Positions 17,649 to 26,372 of a stretch of DNA of 64,000 nucleotides are shown here, piece by piece; the first letter of the stretch is position 1, and each line of letters opens with the position of its first letter. Below the pieces are notes generated by a model. That model did not search any database, was not told the DNA's origin, and saw only the letters and a program-made list of their open reading frames with translations. This DNA comes from Algoriphagus machipongonensis (GTDB lineage: Bacteria; Bacteroidota; Bacteroidia; Cytophagales; Cyclobacteriaceae): positions 2,421,001 to 2,485,000 of the forward strand of contig NZ_CM001023.1 in the NCBI RefSeq assembly GCF_000166275.1, in the 5' to 3' direction. Both the position numbers and the translations under genes were made by a program.

Positions 17649-18176
17649 TTATTTTGGTTCGGTGAGGTTGAAAATAGATTTCAACTCCACTGCATCCTCA
17701 GGTTTCATTCTTTTTGAAAGAACTAGTCTCAATTGTCTTCTTCTCAAAGCTCCCTCAAAATGCTCAATTTCTTCCGGAGTTTCAGGGACTACCTCTGGTA
17801 CTTCGATTGGTTTCCCATTTTGGTCAACAGCTACAAAAGTGAAAAATGCTCTGTGAGTCATGATCTTTTTGTTTGCTGGAATATCTTCAGCTATAACTTC
17901 AATGAAAACTTCCATGGAAGAATTGAAAGATCTGGTTACCTGTGACTTAAGAGTGACAACATTTCCTAAAGCGATTGGCTCTTTGAAGGAAATACTATCT
18001 GCGGAAGCGGTGACAACGATTCTATTGGAATGTTTTTGTGCGGCGATAGCGGCAACCACATCCAGCCAATGCATCAACTTTCCACCCATCAAGTTGTTGA
18101 GTGTGTTGGTGTCATTTGGTAGGACCATTTCTGTCATGATTGTGGCAGACTCTTTCGCAAATTTCTTCTTCGGCAT
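17649..18176 (-). CDS. Acyl-CoA thioesterase (hotdog fold, YciA/BACH-like)
   Basis: This 175-residue cytoplasmic enzyme has the hotdog-thioesterase order. It begins with TEMVLPNDTNTLNNLMGGKLMHWLD, whose N-x-x-G-G/N-x-L-M-x-W-(L/M)-D carries the catalytic Asn/Asp. It continues with ADSISFKEPIALGN and the strand MTHRAFFTFVAVD. Such enzymes hydrolyse medium- to long-chain acyl-CoA. The C-terminal tail of about 45 charged residues is a common extension. It lies 93 bases downstream of pcm and 79 bases upstream of the HolD-like gene, so co-transcription is possible but not certain. Confidence 0.93.
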   Translation of the reverse strand: MPKKKFAKESATIMTEMVLPNDTNTLNNLMGGKLMHWLDVVAAIAAQKHSNRIVVTASADSISFKEPIALGNVVTLKSQVTRSFNSSMEVFIEVIAEDIPANKKIMTHRAFFTFVAVDQNGKPIEVPEVVPETPEEIEHFEGALRRRQLRLVLSKRMKPEDAVELKSIFNLTEPK

Positions 18177-18269
18177 AACTTTTAATTTGCTTCAAAAATA
18201 TATATAAAATTTTGAAAAAAGTAATTAATCAATTAATAAACAGAATATTATTCTGGTGTTAATTCTTTT

Positions 18270-18926
18270 CTATCTCCAACCATCTTTTCCTAACAAGGGG
18301 ACAAATGCAAATCCATCAAACTCTTCTCTAATAATCTGTTTTTGGGATTTCTTAGTCAGACGCAACATTGCCTGTGTTTTTCTGTCACCTACAGGAATGA
18401 CCAATGTTCCTCCAATCTTTAATTGTTTTAGCAATGAATTGGGAACTACCGGGGCGCCGGCTGTTACTAATATTTTATCGTAGGGGGCATGAGCAGCTAA
18501 GCCTTCAGATCCATCTCCGTAAAATAAGTTCATCTCAATCCCTAGTCTTGTTAAGAACCGTTTGGTGCCTTCGTATAACTTTTTTTGATATTCAATAGAA
18601 TAAACCTCAGCACCCAATAGGTGTAATATGGTACCTTGATAACCTGAGCCAGTTCCAATTTCCAAAACTTTATTTCCGGGCTTAATATCCAATAGTTCAG
18701 TTTGAAAAGCCACCGTATAAGGTTGAGAAATAGTCTGACCTTCTCCAATCGGGAATGCTTTGTCTTCATATGCATGTGACACCAGCGCAGAATCAAAGAA
18801 AAAATGCCTAGGTAGGTTGTTAATGGCATCTAAAACGCTTTCACTTTTAATTCCTTTTTCTCTAAGCAATGCGACAAGAGCTTTTCTTTTGCCTTTATGG
18901 AGGTAGGTATCTTCTAGTTTGAGCAT
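18270..18926 (-). CDS. pcm: Protein-L-isoaspartate O-methyltransferase
   Basis: This 218-residue SAM-dependent enzyme starts repair of damaged proteins by methylating L-isoaspartyl residues. Family motifs: FVDSALVSHAYED-like region (here FFDSALVSHAYED), GQTISQPYTVAFQTELL, the SAM site VLEIGTGSGYQGTIL, and a C-terminal GGTLVIPVGDR. The length is typical and the protein is cytoplasmic. It is transcribed leftwards, divergent from riboflavin synthase with about 115 bases between. Confidence 0.95.
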   Translation of the reverse strand: MLKLEDTYLHKGKRKALVALLREKGIKSESVLDAINNLPRHFFFDSALVSHAYEDKAFPIGEGQTISQPYTVAFQTELLDIKPGNKVLEIGTGSGYQGTILHLLGAEVYSIEYQKKLYEGTKRFLTRLGIEMNLFYGDGSEGLAAHAPYDKILVTAGAPVVPNSLLKQLKIGGTLVIPVGDRKTQAMLRLTKKSQKQIIREEFDGFAFVPLLGKDGWR

Positions 18927-19041
18927 CTGAGGGTACTAAATTGAAATCTTTGATCGAAGATAAAAGAATAATTGGCTTAATTTGAACTAGTATTTCGCAA
19001 TTTTTGCTTAACCATTGATAGCCCGAAGTTTAAAAAATCTC

Positions 19042-19629
19042 ATGTTTACAGGAATAGTAGAATCTTTAGGAACAATCCAAAAAATTACCAAGGAAGGCAG
19101 TAATGTTCATTTTGACTTGGAGTCGAGTATTACATCAGAATTGAAAATCGATCAATCTCTAGCACATGACGGAGTTTGTCTAACAGTGGTAGAGACAAAA
19201 CCGGATTCATACCGAGTTACAGCTATAGATGAAACTATCCAAAAGACCAATCTTGCTCAATGGAGTTTGGGGAAGAAAGTGAATCTAGAGCGCTGTATGC
19301 CTTCGAATGGTAGGTTTGATGGTCACATTGTGCAAGGCCATGTGGATCAAACAGGAAAGGTTTCATCCATCCAAGATCAAAATGGGAGTTGGTTGATTGA
19401 TATTGAATATGACCCAAGTTTAGGAAATGTTACCGTAGAAAAAGGGTCAATTACCATCAATGGAACTAGCTTGACATGTTTTAATTCTGAAAAAGGGAAG
19501 TTTTCTGTAGCCATCATTCCTTATACATTTGATCATACCAGTTTCCATGAACTAGAGGTTGGAGATACGGTCAATTTGGAATTTGATATTGTTGGGAAAT
19601 ACATTGCCAGAATTTTGAAAGGGTATTAA
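19042..19629 (+). CDS. ribE: Riboflavin synthase alpha chain
   Basis: This enzyme of about 195 residues dismutates two 6,7-dimethyl-8-ribityllumazines to riboflavin. The protein must begin MFTGIVE, because those first residues form part of the active site. That places the start at ATG 19042 rather than at an open TTG nine codons upstream. Two lumazine-binding repeats are visible: residues 1-90 (with CLTV and ERCMPSNGRFDGHIVQGHVDQTG at the junction) and 91-190 (with GTSLTCFN). No FMN riboswitch is apparent upstream, and no other rib gene is nearby. A terminator follows. Confidence 0.95.
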   Translation: MFTGIVESLGTIQKITKEGSNVHFDLESSITSELKIDQSLAHDGVCLTVVETKPDSYRVTAIDETIQKTNLAQWSLGKKVNLERCMPSNGRFDGHIVQGHVDQTGKVSSIQDQNGSWLIDIEYDPSLGNVTVEKGSITINGTSLTCFNSEKGKFSVAIIPYTFDHTSFHELEVGDTVNLEFDIVGKYIARILKGY

Positions 19630-19650
19630 AATCCTTTAACCATAAAAAAG

Positions 19651-19688
19651 AAAAGGCTGAGACTTATTAAAATCTCAGCCTTTTTTAG
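19651..19688. terminator. Bidirectional terminator after ribE
   Basis: The inverted repeat aaaaggctgaga / tctcagcctttt, with a 10-base loop and a T run, lies between the convergent ribE and FGE-like genes. Confidence 0.88.
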
Positions 19689-19701
19689 TGTATAGATTGA
19701 T

Positions 19702-20793
19702 TTATTTCAAACTTAAAGTCTTTGGTTCTGGGTCTTTGACGCATCTAAAACCTACATTGGAAGTACCAGAATCAAATGCCTGGCCTTGTCTAGCTGAGGG
19801 TCTGTAATTGACACAATAATTTTCTGCACAAAGGAAAGATCCACCTTTTATCACTCTCTCCATAGCAAAAGGATTGTCTGGGTTATAACAAGGATTCATA
19901 TCCTTATCTAATTTAGGAGCTTGTCCTGCTAAGCGTGCGTACTTAAGGGCATCATACCAGTCAGAAGTTAATTCCCAGACATTTCCGATCATATCATATA
20001 ATCCAAAATTATTTGGGGCATAGGCTTTAACAGGAGAGGAGCCTACAAAACCATCATTTCCTAAATTTTCATTGGGAAAGGTTCCTTGAAAAGTGTTCGC
20101 TAAATATTGACCATTTGGAGTAAGCTCGTCACCCCAAGCAAATCGTTTACCATCCACTCCACCTCTAGCAGCAAATTCCCACTCAATTTCAGTTGGTAAT
20201 CTTTTTCCTGCCCATTCTGCATAAGCTTGTGCATCTTCATAAGCTACATGAACCACTGGGTGATTTCCTCTATCTTCAATATTGGAATCAGGACCTTCGG
20301 GATGCTTCCAATTTGCACCATTGACCCATACCCACCAGAGAGAAATATCTTGAAGCGGTACTTTATAAGGTGGGGGAGAGAAGACCATAGATCCAGGAAC
20401 CAAGACAGATTCATCTGGTTTTGGAGTTCCAGGAGGAAGTTGTTTTTTCAACTCTTCCCATTCAGGTTTTCTTTCAGCAACTGTTACGTAATCTGTTGCT
20501 TCTACGAATGCAGCAAATTCATCATTAGTGACTTCATGGGTATCCATCCAGAAGCCTTCGACTTTTAGGTCAACGGCAGGTTTTTCTGCAGGGTAAGCTT
20601 CTGCTTCATTGGTTCCCATGACAAATTCACCTCCAGGGATCCAGGACATCCCTTCTATTTTCTGAGTTGGAACGGGGGTTCTTGAAACCACCATTTTCTC
20701 CTCGTCAATTACTTTTTCGGTCTTTTGCTCACAGGAAGCCAACATCATTAAAGGGATGGCTAATAGGAGCAAAGGTTTATTTATATAATTCAT
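19702..20793 (-). CDS. Formylglycine-generating-enzyme-like lipoprotein with intact Cys pair
   Basis: This is a 363-residue lipoprotein (lipobox MLASC, Cys21) with one FGE-sulfatase (SUMF1) domain from about residue 50 to 350. HPVVHVAYEDAQAYAEW, GKRLPTEIEWEFAARGG and GNVWELTSDWY are the usual core blocks. Near the C-terminus, GGSFLC-AEN-YC gives Cys322 and Cys327, the same spacing as the copper-binding catalytic pair of human FGE. Real FGEs convert a sulfatase cysteine to formylglycine. Many Bacteroidota relatives lack the pair and serve other roles; this one keeps it. No sulfatase is in the window, so its target must be elsewhere. Confidence 0.9.
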   Translation of the reverse strand: MNYINKPLLLLAIPLMMLASCEQKTEKVIDEEKMVVSRTPVPTQKIEGMSWIPGGEFVMGTNEAEAYPAEKPAVDLKVEGFWMDTHEVTNDEFAAFVEATDYVTVAERKPEWEELKKQLPPGTPKPDESVLVPGSMVFSPPPYKVPLQDISLWWVWVNGANWKHPEGPDSNIEDRGNHPVVHVAYEDAQAYAEWAGKRLPTEIEWEFAARGGVDGKRFAWGDELTPNGQYLANTFQGTFPNENLGNDGFVGSSPVKAYAPNNFGLYDMIGNVWELTSDWYDALKYARLAGQAPKLDKDMNPCYNPDNPFAMERVIKGGSFLCAENYCVNYRPSARQGQAFDSGTSNVGFRCVKDPEPKTLSLK

Positions 20794-20861
20794 AATTACA
20801 TTTTCTTCACCGAAAATTAAGAAATATCAATTAAAGTGACGGGGTATTTGACCAGAAAGAT

Positions 20862-21878
20862 TTATTCAATAGTACTTTGGAAGGAGTCAATCTGAATAGA
20901 AATTTTCTTTCTTAGTTTATTAAAAAATTGTCTTCTTTCTTTTTCACCTACCTTACTGATTTGGGTAGATTTTTTAATAAGGTTCTTAAGATTTTGGAAC
21001 ATCCCCTCGTTAAAAGTTTGGTCAGAGGTGCCCATGAAATAGATCACATTGTAGTTTAAGTAAGTGATTTTGATGTCATCTAATTCAACAAAAAAAGTAT
21101 TATCACCCAGAACAAATTCATTGACAAAGAAATTATAGTCTGGGCTTCCTTCATTAGGTGTCCCACCAAAGGGAAATTTTTTTCCTACCTCAGCCATATT
21201 CTCCAAATGGTCTACTACCTCAAGTAAACAATTGTACAACTTAATTGTGTCTTGAGGATCAGGAATCAAACCCATATCCTGGTATAAATGAATCTGTCTT
21301 AAAGTGGTATTGATTCCTTCCTCATTCCAAATTTCAGTGGTGTCAATCTTATTATAAACTTTAAGGATTTTGTTTTGAAGTTCTTCCAAATCCGGCTCAC
21401 ATTCATCTTGAAGTGAAAAATGTTTACCATTGATCGAATCACTGTAAAGGATTGATTTTTTCCAGAAAAAGAACTTAAATAATGCCAATTCTTTATGGTA
21501 ATAATGGTACCAAGGAGGCATATCCTTCAATAAGAAATAGATATGTTTTTTATTGAAGCTTTGGACCATTTGAAGTTGTGCATAAACATCCTCCATCCAT
21601 TTGTGAAAATTGTCTTTCTCAAACTTATTTTGGTTACTTTGAAAAACGATCGTATTTGAATTGAGGCTAAATAGTCGATCAACCGAGATATTATATTTTT
21701 GGCATAGCATGAACATTTCCTGGTAGTTCAATAACTTTTCTCCTCTGATTCTCCTGTATGCAGAATCAATACTGACATCAATGGTTTCTGCTACAGCATC
21801 TACTAATGAACAATACGAAGGAATTGCCGCCTTTAGGGAGTTGAAAAATTGAACCTGAGAGTCAAAAGCGGATTTCAT
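20862..21878 (-). CDS. Helix-turn-helix regulator with a large C-terminal domain
   Basis: This protein of about 338 residues has its first 70 residues form a helix-turn-helix unit: a helix at SLVDAVAETIDVS, then SIDSAYRRIRGEK as recognition helix and YNISVDRLF as capping helix. It resembles the XRE/BetR-like HTHs of Bacteroidota. The remainder is helical and unassigned, with a conserved-looking YHYYHKELALFKFFFWKK segment. I choose ATG 21878 over a TTG 12 codons upstream. It stands alone; the outer-membrane-like gene upstream is on the same strand but about 200 bases away. Its targets are unknown. Confidence 0.8.
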   Translation of the reverse strand: MKSAFDSQVQFFNSLKAAIPSYCSLVDAVAETIDVSIDSAYRRIRGEKLLNYQEMFMLCQKYNISVDRLFSLNSNTIVFQSNQNKFEKDNFHKWMEDVYAQLQMVQSFNKKHIYFLLKDMPPWYHYYHKELALFKFFFWKKSILYSDSINGKHFSLQDECEPDLEELQNKILKVYNKIDTTEIWNEEGINTTLRQIHLYQDMGLIPDPQDTIKLYNCLLEVVDHLENMAEVGKKFPFGGTPNEGSPDYNFFVNEFVLGDNTFFVELDDIKITYLNYNVIYFMGTSDQTFNEGMFQNLKNLIKKSTQISKVGEKERRQFFNKLRKKISIQIDSFQSTIE

Positions 21879-22102
21879 ATCAACCAGATTATATCTTTTA
21901 AAAGAAAAAATCAATTATGATATAATATAATAATATTTTCTTATTCAGAATAAACGGTTGTAAATACTAAATATTTAGAATAAAATTTTATAGAGTGAGG
22001 TTTTGATTGGTAAAATTGATATAGCAATAAATAATTTAATATTTCTAAGGCTAAATTGATATAATTTGACCTTTAGAGGATGTTGTTTAAACCGGTCTTG
22101 AA

Positions 22103-22738
22103 TTACTTTTCTTTTGTATTAATCGTAAAGCTGTAACCCAAACTGAACTGCCCAACTCCGCCACCTTCAACAAACACTCTCCCATACTCTGCTCTAATAG
22201 CATATTTTGATAAATCTTTGCTGAAGGCAAAACCTAGGTTTGTAGCGAAATACCCACTACAACCTTGGCAAACATTAAAAACGTATTTAGGTGAAATAGT
22301 AGTTTCAAGCTTATTTTCAATAAGAGGTAGGGAGTAAAAAACGGTAGGTTGTAGTTGCCAGATTTCTCCGGTAAAAGTTCCCCCAACAGGCAAGAAAAAT
22401 GACAGTTTTTCTGGAACAATTTCAAACTTAGGTCCTACACCAAATATCGTGACTCCTCCTTCCTCTCCATTGTTCCATAAATAAGATAGCCTTCCTCTTA
22501 AATCTATCTGATCAGAAAGACCAACGCCAAAATTTAAAGAAGCCAGAGATACTCCCTTATATTCAGAAGTAGTACCTGAGTTGGTGTAGTAGGGGGTAGC
22601 TTCTATATTTCCTTTACCTAGTGTTCTTGCGCTTTGCATGTCTGAAAAGACAGGAGCACAAGCTTCTGTTAAGAAGAGAATGTGGAAAATTCCACTTAGC
22701 TGGAAAAGTTTTTGAATTAATTGCTTAGATGATTTCAT
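22103..22738 (-). CDS. Outer-membrane beta-barrel-like protein of unknown function
   Basis: This 211-residue exported protein has a hydrophobic N-terminus ending LTEAC, which could be a lipobox. The rest is made of alternating strands rich in Gly, Tyr, Phe and Ser (for example VGLSDQIDLRGRLSYLW, FSLGYSFTI at the end), typical of a small outer-membrane barrel. The motif MQSARTLGKGNIEATP after the signal recurs in Bacteroidota proteins of unknown role. No enzyme motif is seen. It is followed on the same strand by the HTH regulator gene. Confidence 0.78.
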   Translation of the reverse strand: MKSSKQLIQKLFQLSGIFHILFLTEACAPVFSDMQSARTLGKGNIEATPYYTNSGTTSEYKGVSLASLNFGVGLSDQIDLRGRLSYLWNNGEEGGVTIFGVGPKFEIVPEKLSFFLPVGGTFTGEIWQLQPTVFYSLPLIENKLETTISPKYVFNVCQGCSGYFATNLGFAFSKDLSKYAIRAEYGRVFVEGGGVGQFSLGYSFTINTKEK

Positions 22739-22935
22739 GACTTTTTTTAGGAATTTACTTCCCTTTAGAAAAGTGATGAAACCGCTTTTTCTACATTAAT
22801 AATTTAGAATGTGATAGATTAATAATCTTCTAAATTCATCTTTATTTATTTTCAAGATGATGAACTATTAAGAGTTCTAAAGCTCTGTTCTAGCAAAATT
22901 TAATAATCATTTTCTCAGTTTCTGTAAGAGATACA

Positions 22936-22965
22936 AAAAAAGCGGCAAAAGCCGCTTTTTCAATT
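22936..22965 (-). terminator. Intrinsic terminator after ferritin
   Basis: The stem aaaaagcggc / gccgcttttt with an aaaa loop lies past the ferritin stop codon. On the minus strand it ends in a T run. Confidence 0.9.
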
Positions 22966-22986
22966 TTTCTGTAGGTTCAAGGAATC

Positions 22987-23532
22987 TTATTCACCTACCT
23001 GGGTAGCTGCGTCATGAAGTTTTCCAAGTTCCTGATCTATTGTCCAAAGACCTACACCCTCTTCTCCTATAATGTCAAATAGCTCTAAGGCCCTTCTAGA
23101 CATCGTTTCTTCTTCTCTCTGTTCAGTTACGTACCATTGCATAAAACTAAATGTGGCAAAATCCTTTACCCCAAATGCATGATCAACAATCAAATTGATC
23201 GCCTTGGTTACTTTTATCTCATGCTCCAAGATCAATTCAAAAATTTCTCTTAAAGAATTGAAGTTGTGTCGAATATCCGTGATCTCTGGCTGTATCGCGT
23301 GTCCACCAGCTTCATTGATATAATGAAATATTTTCATCATATGCATACGCTCTTCATCAGCATGTGTATAAAGGTATTTTGCTGCATTATCATAGCCCAT
23401 CATGTGGCACCATGAAGCCATAGATAGATAATAAGCAGAGGATTTTCCCTCCATTTCTACCTGTTTATTGAGTAGTTTCTCTGTATCGACTAGTAGTGAA
23501 CGCTGAAGCGTTACGATTTCTTTAGTTTTCAT
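22987..23532 (-). CDS. ftnA: Ferritin (non-haem, FtnA type)
   Basis: This 181-residue cytoplasmic iron-storage protein forms a four-helix bundle that assembles to 24-mers. Ferroxidase ligands are in place: Glu28 (EMEGKSSAYY), then the Glu61/His64 pair in DEERMHMM, a Glu in the LEHEIKVTKAI helix and QREEE in the fourth helix. I choose ATG 23532; an in-frame TTG 19 codons upstream would add a basic non-ferritin tail. It has no haem-binding bacterioferritin Met feature that I can identify. It is transcribed alone with its own terminator; iron regulation is likely but no site is seen. Confidence 0.95.
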   Translation of the reverse strand: MKTKEIVTLQRSLLVDTEKLLNKQVEMEGKSSAYYLSMASWCHMMGYDNAAKYLYTHADEERMHMMKIFHYINEAGGHAIQPEITDIRHNFNSLREIFELILEHEIKVTKAINLIVDHAFGVKDFATFSFMQWYVTEQREEETMSRRALELFDIIGEEGVGLWTIDQELGKLHDAATQVGE

Positions 23533-23633
23533 ATTGCAGTGTAAAAGTTGTCTTCTTTTATAAACTAAATTTAATACTTTGGGTTCCAATAAACGAATAG
23601 AAGCCCTCTATTTGTAATTAATTCAATTTAAGA

Positions 23634-24980
23634 TTACCGATTTCCAGGAACTGGAAAAACGGCCATTGACTCTGCACCATTTGCACCAACAGCTTGTACC
23701 GCAAAGAAATAATTGTCTTTGGAATAGGGGAGAGTAAGTGATGTTTCTTCTGTATAGAATTTCTTTTCCCACATAGAGGATGAAGTCTCTCTCATCAAAA
23801 CATAATACCCTTTAGCGTTACCTTTTTCAGGAGCGGACCAATGTAAGGTGGAAGAATTGCTTAAACCTCTAACTTCAATCTGAACTTCCTCTGGAACAGA
23901 GGGAGCATCTGCAAGTGTCGCCAAACTGGCGATATTAACTGCGGCTACTTTTCTTAGGTATTCAAAGTCCATAAACTCGGGTAGATCTCCATACTGACGA
24001 CCATTCTCAACTCTGACATTTTCATGCTGATGGTAAAAGTTTTCATTCATTTCCGACATTCTTACAGCAGTAAATCCATTTCTGGCAAATGCTGTTTGAT
24101 CACCCCCTCTTAAAAATCTATCTGCTCGATAAATTAGCTTTACTTCAAATTGGTCTACATAGCGTTCTCCGATTTCTTTTACATACCGTGCCAATTGACG
24201 TGATTTACTGTCATTTTCAGCTCCTGTATATTTTCTGATTCTTTCCATTTGTTCCGTTTCAAAAGCAGGAATGGTTTCGGAAAATACACGCATTTTTAAG
24301 TTGTCTTTGATTAATGTCCCGGATGACTCACTGTTTCCCACAATATCATTGTTTAAAACAGCTCCGATCTCCCATTCTTGCTCTTTTGCCTTATCTGCTA
24401 GATAGGTAGCACCTTTAAGTCCTTCTTCTTCTCCAGTAAAGGCAACAAACAGAATGGTTGCAGGAAATTCTCTACTTGCCATCACTCTAGCTAATTCAAT
24501 TACTGCAGCTGTACCACTACCATCATCATTTGCTCCTGGAGCTATTCCTTCACTATCCATCACATCTTTATTTCGGGAATCCATATGCCCAGAAATAATG
24601 AAAATCCTATTGTCGTTTGGGTCAGTTCCTTTAAGGGTAGCAATTACATTGGCAGCTGGAGAGTCCTCAGTAATTCTTCTTCCATCAGCGGGAATAGTAA
24701 ACTGTTCTATTTCTGCAGACATTCTTCCATTGGAATTTTCAGCAAAAGAGTTGAATTTCGAAAGCACATATTGTTGTGCCGCAGGCATTCCTGTTTGATC
24801 ATTCGTGTTGAGGGTATGCCTTGTGGTAAAAGAAGCTAAAGTTCGCACATAGCTTTCCAAGGAATCAGAAGATACTTCAGATACCATCTTTGCGATTTTA
24901 GGATCACGAATGACTGCTACCTGCGCTATTGAGACAGAATAGAGGAAGATTAGACAAAGTCCAAGTAGAAATTTATTCAT
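23634..24980 (-). CDS. M28 family zinc peptidase with C-terminal fibronectin type III domain
   Basis: This 448-residue exported protein has a signal peptide ending SVSIAQ. The M28 aminopeptidase domain spans about residues 35-355. Zinc ligands are visible as His132/Asp134 (GHMDSR), Asp152 (GANDDGSG) and the catalytic GEEEG block at 183-187. The last 85 residues (VQIEVRGLSNSSTLHWSAP onward) look like one fibronectin type III domain, used as a substrate- or cell-wall-binding spacer. It probably releases N-terminal amino acids from peptides in the periplasm or outside. It is divergent from the DinB-like gene. Confidence 0.93.
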   Translation of the reverse strand: MNKFLLGLCLIFLYSVSIAQVAVIRDPKIAKMVSEVSSDSLESYVRTLASFTTRHTLNTNDQTGMPAAQQYVLSKFNSFAENSNGRMSAEIEQFTIPADGRRITEDSPAANVIATLKGTDPNDNRIFIISGHMDSRNKDVMDSEGIAPGANDDGSGTAAVIELARVMASREFPATILFVAFTGEEEGLKGATYLADKAKEQEWEIGAVLNNDIVGNSESSGTLIKDNLKMRVFSETIPAFETEQMERIRKYTGAENDSKSRQLARYVKEIGERYVDQFEVKLIYRADRFLRGGDQTAFARNGFTAVRMSEMNENFYHQHENVRVENGRQYGDLPEFMDFEYLRKVAAVNIASLATLADAPSVPEEVQIEVRGLSNSSTLHWSAPEKGNAKGYYVLMRETSSSMWEKKFYTEETSLTLPYSKDNYFFAVQAVGANGAESMAVFPVPGNR

Positions 24981-25048
24981 GTTTGGTTTTAGATTGTAGG
25001 TTCAGCTTAAATTTATCTTTTAATATTGTTAAATAAGACTGTTTTTAC

Positions 25049-25564
25049 ATGAAGACTCTAAAGCAACCTAAAAAAGGCGATTATTCGAATTTTTTCTCCA
25101 CATACCTTAATAAAGTAAGTGGTGAAGCGTACGAAAAGTACATACTTGATCAAATTGACTTACTCAAAGAACTATTTAATTCAAAAAGTGACACATGGGC
25201 AGAGACTGCTTATGCAGAGGGGAAATGGACTTCAAAGGAAGTTTTAGGACATATTTTAGATACAGAGAGGATTATGGCATTTAGAGCTTTATGCATTGCC
25301 AGAGGAGAAAAATCTTCGCTTCCGGGTTTTGACCAAGATCCTTATGTATTAAACGCCCGATTTGGGCATGTTCCGGTGGAGCTCTTGTTGAAGGACTTTG
25401 AAATTCAACGATTGTCCTTAATATCTATGTTGAATATATTACCTCCAGAATCTTTGGATATGGAAGGATTTGCAAATGGAAACCCCATTACGCCAAGAGC
25501 ATTGCTTTGGATAATTCCTGGTCATTTCGAACACCATTTTAACATTTTCACTGAAAAATATTAA
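25049..25564 (+). CDS. DinB-like four-helix metal-binding protein
   Basis: This 171-residue protein of the DinB/DUF664 superfamily forms a four-helix bundle that binds a divalent metal through three histidines. Candidate ligands are the His in LGHILDTERIM and the two spaced histidines in PGHFEHHFNIF near the C-terminus. Members include damage-inducible proteins and thiol transferases; the substrate here is unknown. It is the first gene of a tight operon: 3 bases to the PhzF-like gene and a further 10 bases from that to the K+ channel gene. Confidence 0.9.
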   Translation: MKTLKQPKKGDYSNFFSTYLNKVSGEAYEKYILDQIDLLKELFNSKSDTWAETAYAEGKWTSKEVLGHILDTERIMAFRALCIARGEKSSLPGFDQDPYVLNARFGHVPVELLLKDFEIQRLSLISMLNILPPESLDMEGFANGNPITPRALLWIIPGHFEHHFNIFTEKY

Positions 25565-25567
25565 ATC

Positions 25568-26362
25568 ATGAAATTACCCATTTCTATTATTGATGCCTTT
25601 ACCAATAAGGCTTTCAGCGGTAATCCTGCGGCAGTTTGTCTTCTTAAGGAGTCAATTCCTGATGAACAAATGCAGACCATCGCAATGGAAATGAATCTGA
25701 GTGAAACGGCCTTTGTAGAAAAGACAAAGGATACAGGATACTTTGGTTTAAGATGGTTTACACCTACTTTGGAAATAGACCTTTGTGGACATGCTACACT
25801 TGCATCTTCTTTTCATATGCTTCAAAGTGGTTGGGCCACTCCAGGTGATACCATTCATTTTCAAACCAAAAGTGGGGAACTTAGAGTCAAGAGTGACGGT
25901 GAATGGTTAGAAATGGACTTTCCACTAATCCCTACATTTGAAGAGGAACATCCTTATTTTAAAGATGACTTCTTTGGAGAGAAGGTGATTCAAATTTCTC
26001 AATTGCGAAAAAATTGGATTATTGAATTGGAGGATTTTGAAGCTGTAACGCGAGTGATCCCTGATTTACCAACCATAGCGGCTAATTCAGAGGAAGGTAT
26101 TATCATTACGGCAAAAGGAAAGGAGCCATTTGACATTTATAGTAGATTTTTTGGTCCCAATGTAGGGGTAGATGAAGATCCAGTAACGGGATTTGCACAT
26201 TGTGCATTGATGGATTACTGGTACCAAAAGACAGGAAAATTTAAAATAAAAGCCTTTCAAGCTTCTAAGAGAGGAGGAGTTTTGCATCTTGAGAAACACG
26301 ATGACCGAGTTATCCTTCGTGGACAAGCAGTACATGTGCTAGAAGGCACAATTGACTTTTAA
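25568..26362 (+). CDS. PhzF family isomerase
   Basis: This 264-residue enzyme has the PhzF/diaminopimelate-epimerase-like double fold. Motifs: the opening IIDAFTNKAFSGNPAAVC, then AMEMNLSETAFVE, the active-site stretch LRWFTPTLEIDLCGHAT with its catalytic Glu/His region, and VDEDPVTGFAHCAL for the second domain. PhzF in phenazine makers isomerises a chorismate-derived intermediate, but most relatives, such as E. coli YddE, have unknown substrates and no phenazine genes are nearby. It is the middle gene of the DinB-PhzF-channel operon. Confidence 0.94.
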   Translation: MKLPISIIDAFTNKAFSGNPAAVCLLKESIPDEQMQTIAMEMNLSETAFVEKTKDTGYFGLRWFTPTLEIDLCGHATLASSFHMLQSGWATPGDTIHFQTKSGELRVKSDGEWLEMDFPLIPTFEEEHPYFKDDFFGEKVIQISQLRKNWIIELEDFEAVTRVIPDLPTIAANSEEGIIITAKGKEPFDIYSRFFGPNVGVDEDPVTGFAHCALMDYWYQKTGKFKIKAFQASKRGGVLHLEKHDDRVILRGQAVHVLEGTIDF

Positions 26363-26372
26363 TAAATAAGCA

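Noticed and set aside
18927..19041. FMN riboswitch before riboflavin synthase
   Set aside because: The gap to the divergent pcm gene is only about 115 bases and lacks the conserved RFN element sequence.
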